Source: an uncultured Collinsella sp.
GTDB taxonomy: Bacteria > Actinomycetota > Coriobacteriia > Coriobacteriales > Coriobacteriaceae
Assembly: GCA_902493835.1 (NCBI GenBank)
Contig: CABURG010000003.1
Span: forward strand, 1 to 34,179
Reading direction: 5' to 3'
DNA length: 34,179 nt
Below, piece after piece: positions 29,902-34,179 of the stretch. A program made the position numbers and the translations under genes. Every line of letters begins with the position of its first letter. The first letter of the stretch is position 1. The notes beneath the pieces were generated by a model. The model saw only the letters and a program-made list of their open reading frames with translations. It had not been told where the DNA came from and did no database searches.

Positions 29902-30783
29902 ATGAGCAATTGGCTTAAGCTCGAGGGCGATGTCTGCGCCGTGACCGGCGCACTCGGCGGTATGGGCGTCGAGATTTGCCGCGAGTTCGCCCGCAACGGC
30001 GCCAACGTCGTCCTGCTCGACCTGGACGAGGAGAAGGTCAAGGCCGCAGCCGCCGACCTCGCCGCCGAGTTTGGCATCCACGCCGAGGGCTACAAGATGA
30101 ACGCCACCGACGAGGCCGAGGTTCAGGCCGCCGTCGATGCCACCATCGCCGACTTCGGCCGCGTCGACGTCCTTGTCAACACCGCCGGCATCCTGCGCTT
30201 CGCCGCCATGGAGGACCTGCCGCTGAGCGACTGGGAGCAGGTGCTCAACGTCAACCTCACCGGTTACTTCATCACCTCGCAGCGCTTTGGTCGCGAGATG
30301 ATCAAGGCCGGCCAGGGTCGCCTGGTGCACATCTCGACCGTTGCCAGCCACTCCCCCGAGACGTTCTCGGGCGTGTACAGCTCCACCAAGGCGGGCGTCA
30401 ACATGATGTCCAAGATGCTGGCTGCCGAATGGGGCCCCTACGGCGTCCGCTCCAACTGCGTCGAGCCTTGCTTCGTTAAGACCCCGATGTCGGCCAACTT
30501 CTACGCCGACCCCGAGGTCGAAAAGAGCCGCAGCCGCCTGATCGCCACGCGCCGCATCGGCGAGGTCAGCGATATCGCCAACGCCGTCATGTTCCTGGCG
30601 TCCAAGCGCTCGGACTTTACCACCGGCGACGCCATCAAGGTCGACGGCGGCTTCTCCAACATGATGGGCGACCTCACCGCCAAGCCCGGCGGCCGTCGCG
30701 CCTATGCCGACAACTACCTTAAGAACAAGGGTGTCGAGCTCTGGTCCGATGAGTCCGGCGTCGCCAAGCCGACTGACCAGTAA
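29902..30783 (+). CDS. SDR family oxidoreductase
   Basis: The protein has 293 residues, cytosolic, NAD(P)-dependent. The cofactor motif TGALGGMG is at 15-22 and NTAG (in place of NNAG) at 93-96. The catalytic triad is S145, Y159 and K163 (YSSTK), and VDGGF lies near the end. It has about 40 residues more than classical SDRs; the extra tail (GGRRAYADNYLKNKGVELW) is of unknown use. It is the first gene of an operon with an MFS transporter and a Gfo/Idh dehydrogenase, divergent from LysR. Together they look like uptake and two-step oxidation or reduction of a polyol, cyclitol or sugar acid. The substrate is not known. Confidence 0.92.
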   Translation: MSNWLKLEGDVCAVTGALGGMGVEICREFARNGANVVLLDLDEEKVKAAAADLAAEFGIHAEGYKMNATDEAEVQAAVDATIADFGRVDVLVNTAGILRFAAMEDLPLSDWEQVLNVNLTGYFITSQRFGREMIKAGQGRLVHISTVASHSPETFSGVYSSTKAGVNMMSKMLAAEWGPYGVRSNCVEPCFVKTPMSANFYADPEVEKSRSRLIATRRIGEVSDIANAVMFLASKRSDFTTGDAIKVDGGFSNMMGDLTAKPGGRRAYADNYLKNKGVELWSDESGVAKPTDQ

Positions 30784-30849
30784 ACCAACCCGACAGGGAG
30801 GACCCGCAGACACGCCTGTTCCTCCCCCGTATCGATTAGAAAGAGTCCA

Positions 30850-32106
30850 ATGGCTTCCACCAACTCCAACAAGGGTCGCGCCGTCGTGCTTTCCGCCGCG
30901 TGCGTCACCATGTTCTTCATCAGCTCCATCGCGCTGTATTCCGTCGTGAGCAAGAACCTGCTCGCCGTCTACCCCGAGTGGTCCAGCGCTCTTACCTGGG
31001 CCTTCCCGGTCTTTCAGACCATCATGGCCGTGACGGGCATCTTCGCCGGCCGCATCTCCGATAAGATCGGCCCGCGCAACGTCGTGATCGCCGCCGCCGT
31101 GTGCTACGGCCTGGGCTGGTTCATGTCCGGTACCGTCACCGAGCCGTGGCAGTTCTACCTGTGGTTCTCGCTCGTCGCCGCCATCGGCAACGGCCTGGGC
31201 TACAACCCGGCGCTCACCACCGGCCAAAAGTGGTTTATCGACAAGAAGGGTCTCGCCTCCGGCATCACCCTGGCCGCTTCGACCGCCGGCCCCGCCGTGC
31301 TGTCCCCGGTGCTCGCCTCGCTGCTCATCCCGAGCCTGGGCATCTTTGGCGCCCTTAAGGCGCTCGGCGTCATCTTCTTTGTGACGATCGCCGCCTCCGC
31401 CCTGTTCCTGAAGGCCCCCGAGGCCGGTTGGCTGCCCGAGGGCTTCGAGGCCCCCAAGGGCGGCGCGCATGCCGGCACCTTCGGCGACCTCACCCCGGGC
31501 GAGATGGTCAAGACCCCGCGCTTCTGGGTCCTCATCGTCACCTTCGCCTTTGCCGCCACCGCGGGCACCCTGCTCGTGGGCAAGGTTGCCTCCATCGCCG
31601 CCGTCCAGCTCTTCGCCGACCCCACGAGCGCCGCGGCCGTCGCCCTCGGCGGCGTGGTCGTCTCCGTCAACACCTGCGCCAACCTGGTCGGCCGTCTGTC
31701 CTTTGGCCAGATCATCGACAAGCTCGGCGCCTATAAGTCGCTGCTCATCAGCCTTGTCGTCACCATCGTCGCACTCGTCATCATGTCGATGAGCTTTACG
31801 CAGAGCATGTTCTTTGTGGCGCTCGCCCTGCTCGGCTTTAGCTTTGGCGCTCTGCTCGTCATCTACCCGCCGCTCACCGGTGGCGCCTTTGGCACCAGCA
31901 ACATCGGCGTCAACTACGGCATCATGTTTTTGGGTTATGCCGCTTCCACCTGGATCAGCCAGCCCATCACCGCCGTGCTGTATCACGCCGAGGCCGGCAG
32001 CGCCGCCTACCAGCAGTCCTTCTACGGCGCCATTGTGATCGCCGCCATCGCCGTCGTGCTCACCGTCTACATGATGGTCTCCGACAGCAAGAAGAAGTCC
32101 GCCTAG
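30850..32106 (+). CDS. MFS transporter, oxalate/formate antiporter-like (OFA) type
   Basis: The protein has 418 residues and 12 predicted helices; the start is behind AGAAAGAG. After helix 2 the loop GRISDKIGPRNV is the MFS A-motif, and LGYNPALTTGQKWFIDKKGLASG is typical of the OFA/monocarboxylate group. It probably imports an organic anion or sugar acid for the neighbouring SDR and Gfo/Idh enzymes. It follows the SDR gene by 66 bp and is followed by palindrome copy 5 and then the dehydrogenase gene. Strong codon bias (almost all C- or G-ending) suggests good expression. Confidence 0.9.
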   Translation: MASTNSNKGRAVVLSAACVTMFFISSIALYSVVSKNLLAVYPEWSSALTWAFPVFQTIMAVTGIFAGRISDKIGPRNVVIAAAVCYGLGWFMSGTVTEPWQFYLWFSLVAAIGNGLGYNPALTTGQKWFIDKKGLASGITLAASTAGPAVLSPVLASLLIPSLGIFGALKALGVIFFVTIAASALFLKAPEAGWLPEGFEAPKGGAHAGTFGDLTPGEMVKTPRFWVLIVTFAFAATAGTLLVGKVASIAAVQLFADPTSAAAVALGGVVVSVNTCANLVGRLSFGQIIDKLGAYKSLLISLVVTIVALVIMSMSFTQSMFFVALALLGFSFGALLVIYPPLTGGAFGTSNIGVNYGIMFLGYAASTWISQPITAVLYHAEAGSAAYQQSFYGAIVIAAIAVVLTVYMMVSDSKKKSA

Positions 32107-32113
32107 TTTTACC

Positions 32114-32146
32114 GATGCGACAAAGGGACAGCCCCTTTGTCGCATC
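32114..32146. repeat. GACAAAGGG palindrome, copy 5
   Basis: GATGCGACAAAGGG and CCCTTTGTCGCATC around 5 bases. The outer pairs (GCGAC/GTCGC) differ from the other copies, with matching changes on both arms. It lies between two genes of the same operon, 7 bp after the MFS stop. Confidence 0.85.
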
Positions 32147-32175
32147 CCACCGGTCACCAGTATTAAGGAGTCGAA

Positions 32176-33216
32176 ATGTCTGAGCTCAACCCCGTCCGCA
32201 TTGCCGTTATCGGCGCCGGCGCCATGGGCCGCAACCACATCCGCTTTGTCACCGAGGAACCCGAGGCCGAACTCGTCGCCATCGCCGACGCCTTTGAGGG
32301 CGCTCGCGCCACGGCCGAGGCCGCCGGCGTGCCGTTTTACACCGATCCCGCCCAGATGATGGACGAGGTCAAACCCGAGGCCGTCATTATCGCCACCCCC
32401 AACGACTTGCACCTGGGCGTTGCCCGCGAGGCTGTGAAGCGCAATATCGTGCCGTTGATCGAAAAGCCGATCTCCAACGATCTCGAGGATGCCCAGGCCT
32501 TCGCCGCCGAGGCCGAGACCGCCGGCGTGCCCGTGCTCGTAGGTCAGCACCGTCGCCACAACCCCTTCGTCAACAAGGCCAAGGAGATCATCGAGTCCGG
32601 CGAGCTGGGCAAGCTCACCGTGTCGAGCTTCCACTACATGATCTATAAGAATGACGAGTATTTCGATGTCGAGTGGCGCCGCAAGAAGGGTGCCGGCCCG
32701 ATCCTGGTCAACCTGGTTCACGACGTCGACCTGCTCCGCTATCTGCTGGGCGAGCCTGTTGCCGTCCAGGGTATGCAGTCCAGCGCCGCCCGCGGTTTTG
32801 AGACCGAGGACTCCGCCGTGGTCAACGTCCGTTTTGCCGATGGCGCGCTCGCAAGCATGACCATCTCCGACGCCACCGCCAGCCCCTGGAACTGGGAGGC
32901 AACCGCTCGCGAGGATCCGCAGTACCGCCCCTTCGACGCCGACGCCTACTTTATCGGCGGCACCAAGGGCGCCCTGTCGCTGCCCCGCCTGCACCAGTTC
33001 TCCTACGACGGCGCCTCCAACTGGCACAAGCCGCTGCAGATGGAGATTCCGGCTGTCGACCCGGCACTGCCACACAAGATGCAGCTCAAGCACTTTGTGA
33101 AGGTTGTCCGCCGCGAGGTCGAGCCCGTCGTGACCCCCGCCGACAACGTTAAGACGCTCACACTTCTCAACGCTATCAAAGAGGCCGCCGAGACCGGCCA
33201 GCTCGTCGAGCTGTAA
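32176..33216 (+). CDS. Gfo/Idh/MocA family oxidoreductase
   Basis: The protein has 346 residues, starting at 32176 behind AAGGAG. It is an NAD(P)-dependent dehydrogenase of sugars or cyclitols with the nucleotide motif GAGAMG (13-18), catalytic Lys in EKP (K97), and H182 with D183/D185 in LVHDVDLL, the family's usual active-site cluster. The C-terminal beta-sheet domain follows. It is the last gene of the LysR-controlled operon, after the SDR and the MFS transporter. The combination suggests breakdown of an inositol-, shikimate- or sugar-acid-like compound, but neither substrate nor product can be read from sequence. Confidence 0.92.
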   Translation: MSELNPVRIAVIGAGAMGRNHIRFVTEEPEAELVAIADAFEGARATAEAAGVPFYTDPAQMMDEVKPEAVIIATPNDLHLGVAREAVKRNIVPLIEKPISNDLEDAQAFAAEAETAGVPVLVGQHRRHNPFVNKAKEIIESGELGKLTVSSFHYMIYKNDEYFDVEWRRKKGAGPILVNLVHDVDLLRYLLGEPVAVQGMQSSAARGFETEDSAVVNVRFADGALASMTISDATASPWNWEATAREDPQYRPFDADAYFIGGTKGALSLPRLHQFSYDGASNWHKPLQMEIPAVDPALPHKMQLKHFVKVVRREVEPVVTPADNVKTLTLLNAIKEAAETGQLVEL

Positions 33217-33286
33217 TGCCTTAAGAGCGACCGCGGCAAACCCCATGCCGAACCCCTCGGTCCGCCACCAATAAGCCCCTCTTCTT

Positions 33287-33322
33287 TGCCCCGCGAGCAG
33301 CCTCCTGCCCGCGGGGCATTTT
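33287..33322 (+). terminator. Intrinsic terminator of the SDR operon
   Basis: TGCCCCGCG and CGCGGGGCA around a 14-base loop, followed by TTTTG. It lies 70 bp after the Gfo/Idh stop. Confidence 0.85.
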
Positions 33323-33382
33323 GCTACCTTGCCGACGATTTTTCTGAGACGGGGGCCATTTTGCACCTCAGCCTGATTCGTT

Positions 33383-33544
33383 CGCCACGAAATGGGCCTA
33401 TCTACTACGTTTAGCCAATCACCCTCAACCATGCCATATTTCCTAAAATCAAAAGCGCAGGTAGACGGCTTGCGTATTTTCTGAAAACCGGGGGATGGTC
33501 GACCCATACGGTTCAAACGTAGTAGATAGGTCGTTTTCGTGGCG
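33383..33544. repeat. 162-bp imperfect inverted repeat upstream of tex
   Basis: The outer arms 33383-33412 and 33515-33544 pair at 10 outer (CGCCACGAAA) and 16 inner (CCTATCTACTACGTTT) positions around a 4-base mismatch. The 102-base interior contains further pairing, for example AAAAT..GCGCA with TGCG..ATTTT around 33452-33478. With the terminator at 33287 and the string GACGATTTTTCTGAGACGGG at 33344 this makes up the 409-bp gap before tex. No open reading frame of note was found. It may be a structured RNA, a MITE-like element or a two-site operator. Confidence 0.7.
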
Positions 33545-33625
33545 AGGGCCCAAAACAGTCTTTTGAAACGGGTGGTATCCTTGGTAGCCCTGTGCTGCAA
33601 ACGCACCTTAAACGCAAGGAGTCCC

Positions 33626-34179
33626 ATGGATCTTATCGCCCAGCTCGCCCACGAGCTCAACCTTAAGGCCGCCAACATCGAGGCAGCCGTCAAGCTCATC
33701 GACGAGGGCAACACCATCCCCTTTATTTCGCGCTACCGCAAAGAAGCAACGGGCGGCATGGACGACGTCGCCCTGCGCACACTCGACGAGCGCCTGTCCT
33801 ACCTGCGCAATCTTGAACAGCGCAAAGAGGACGTCATTCTGCTCATCGACGCCCAGGGCAAACTTACGCCCGAGCTCGAACAGCAGATTCGCGAGGCCAC
33901 GCAGCTCCAGCGTGTCGAGGACCTCTACAAGCCCTACCGCAAAAAGCGCATGACCCGCGCACAGAAGGCCCGCGAGGCAGGCCTGGAGCCGCTTGCCAAC
34001 ATGATCATCATGCAGGCATCCGCCAAGGGCAGCGCGCTCGACACCGCCGCGGCCTACGTCAACGAGGAAGCCGGCTTCGACACGCCCGAGAAGGCGCTCG
34101 CCGGCGCGGCGGACATCGTGGCCGAGACGGTGGCCGAAGACCCCGAGAACGTCGCCGACCTGCGCGCCTTTACGCAAAA
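33626..34179 (+). CDS. tex: Tex-family RNA-binding transcription accessory protein, N-terminal part
   Basis: The frame starts at 33626 behind AAGGAG and runs off the window after 184 codons. The first residues MDLIAQLAHELNLKAANIEA, then FISRYRKEATGGMDDVALR, LSYLRNLEQRKEDV and RVEDLYKPYRKKRMTRAQKA, are the conserved N-terminal helical region of Tex. The full protein normally has about 700-780 residues, with YqgF-like, HhH and C-terminal S1 domains outside this window. It is a nucleic acid-binding protein, linked in other bacteria to transcription and stress survival. Confidence 0.95.
   Translation, partial: MDLIAQLAHELNLKAANIEAAVKLIDEGNTIPFISRYRKEATGGMDDVALRTLDERLSYLRNLEQRKEDVILLIDAQGKLTPELEQQIREATQLQRVEDLYKPYRKKRMTRAQKAREAGLEPLANMIIMQASAKGSALDTAAAYVNEEAGFDTPEKALAGAADIVAETVAEDPENVADLRAFTQ

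Noticed and set aside
29671..33717. A 1348-codon open frame on the minus strand across the SDR, MFS and Gfo/Idh genes.
   Set aside because: It is antisense to three well-supported genes and is low-complexity (Gly, Ala, Val, Leu, Asp, His). It arises from their strong C/G-ending codon bias, which removes stops on the other strand.

Overview
The base composition is high (G+C around 60% by eye), with strongly C/G-ending codons. Protein sequences and gene style (TTG/GTG starts, RpiR-controlled PTS/GH4 modules, an OFA-like MFS operon) point to a gut actinobacterium of the Coriobacteriia, most likely Collinsella or a close relative. This is inference from recognition, not from a database search. 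No tRNA, rRNA, CRISPR array, transposase or phage genes were seen.

Layout. 1-0.3 kb: a truncated RelE/HigB (Gp49-like) toxin. 0.4-3.3 kb: prmC and prfA (translation termination) on the minus strand, unusually separated by about 600 bp holding a structured repeat. 3.5-7.9 kb: a minus-strand operon, lipoprotein binding protein > permease > ATPase > M20 peptidase, for uptake of an amino acid-type solute and probably hydrolysis of a peptide or N-acyl form. 8.2-12.2 kb: aldose 1-epimerase-like protein, an unknown single-pass membrane protein, an isopentenyl-diphosphate isomerase-like NUDIX protein with a changed catalytic Cys position, and an MFS exporter. 12.5-20.5 kb: two paralogous alpha-glucoside modules, each with a GH4 6-phospho-glucosidase, a PTS EIICB permease and an RpiR/SIS regulator. 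The GH4-EIICB pairs face each other on opposite strands. 20.6-24.2 kb: low-molecular-weight phosphatase, an AAA ATPase of the DUF4143 type with repeats upstream, a TIGR04076-like protein and a pyridoxal kinase. 24.2-28.5 kb: a MarR regulator overlapping a heterodimeric ABC exporter. 28.8-33.2 kb: a LysR regulator divergent from an SDR > MFS > Gfo/Idh catabolic operon. 33.6 kb to the end: the start of tex.

The most unusual content is intergenic. (1) A composite structured element of 100-180 bp occurs three times (2.0, 8.1 and 24.0 kb); two copies start directly after stop codons, and it has a stem with compensatory changes around a conserved GGTA loop. (2) A short perfect palindrome with core GACAAAGGG/CCCTTTGTC occurs five times, with paired changes between copies. 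(3) A 25-bp GTC..AAGAACGTCCCC..GAC element follows two of the three composite elements. (4) Several very long inverted repeats (18-35 bp arms) lie at 10.1, 28.5, 28.7 and 33.4 kb. (5) Two identical copies of the five-copy palindrome bracket the lower-GC ATPase gene, whose upstream region carries three 18-bp repeats at exactly 33-bp spacing.
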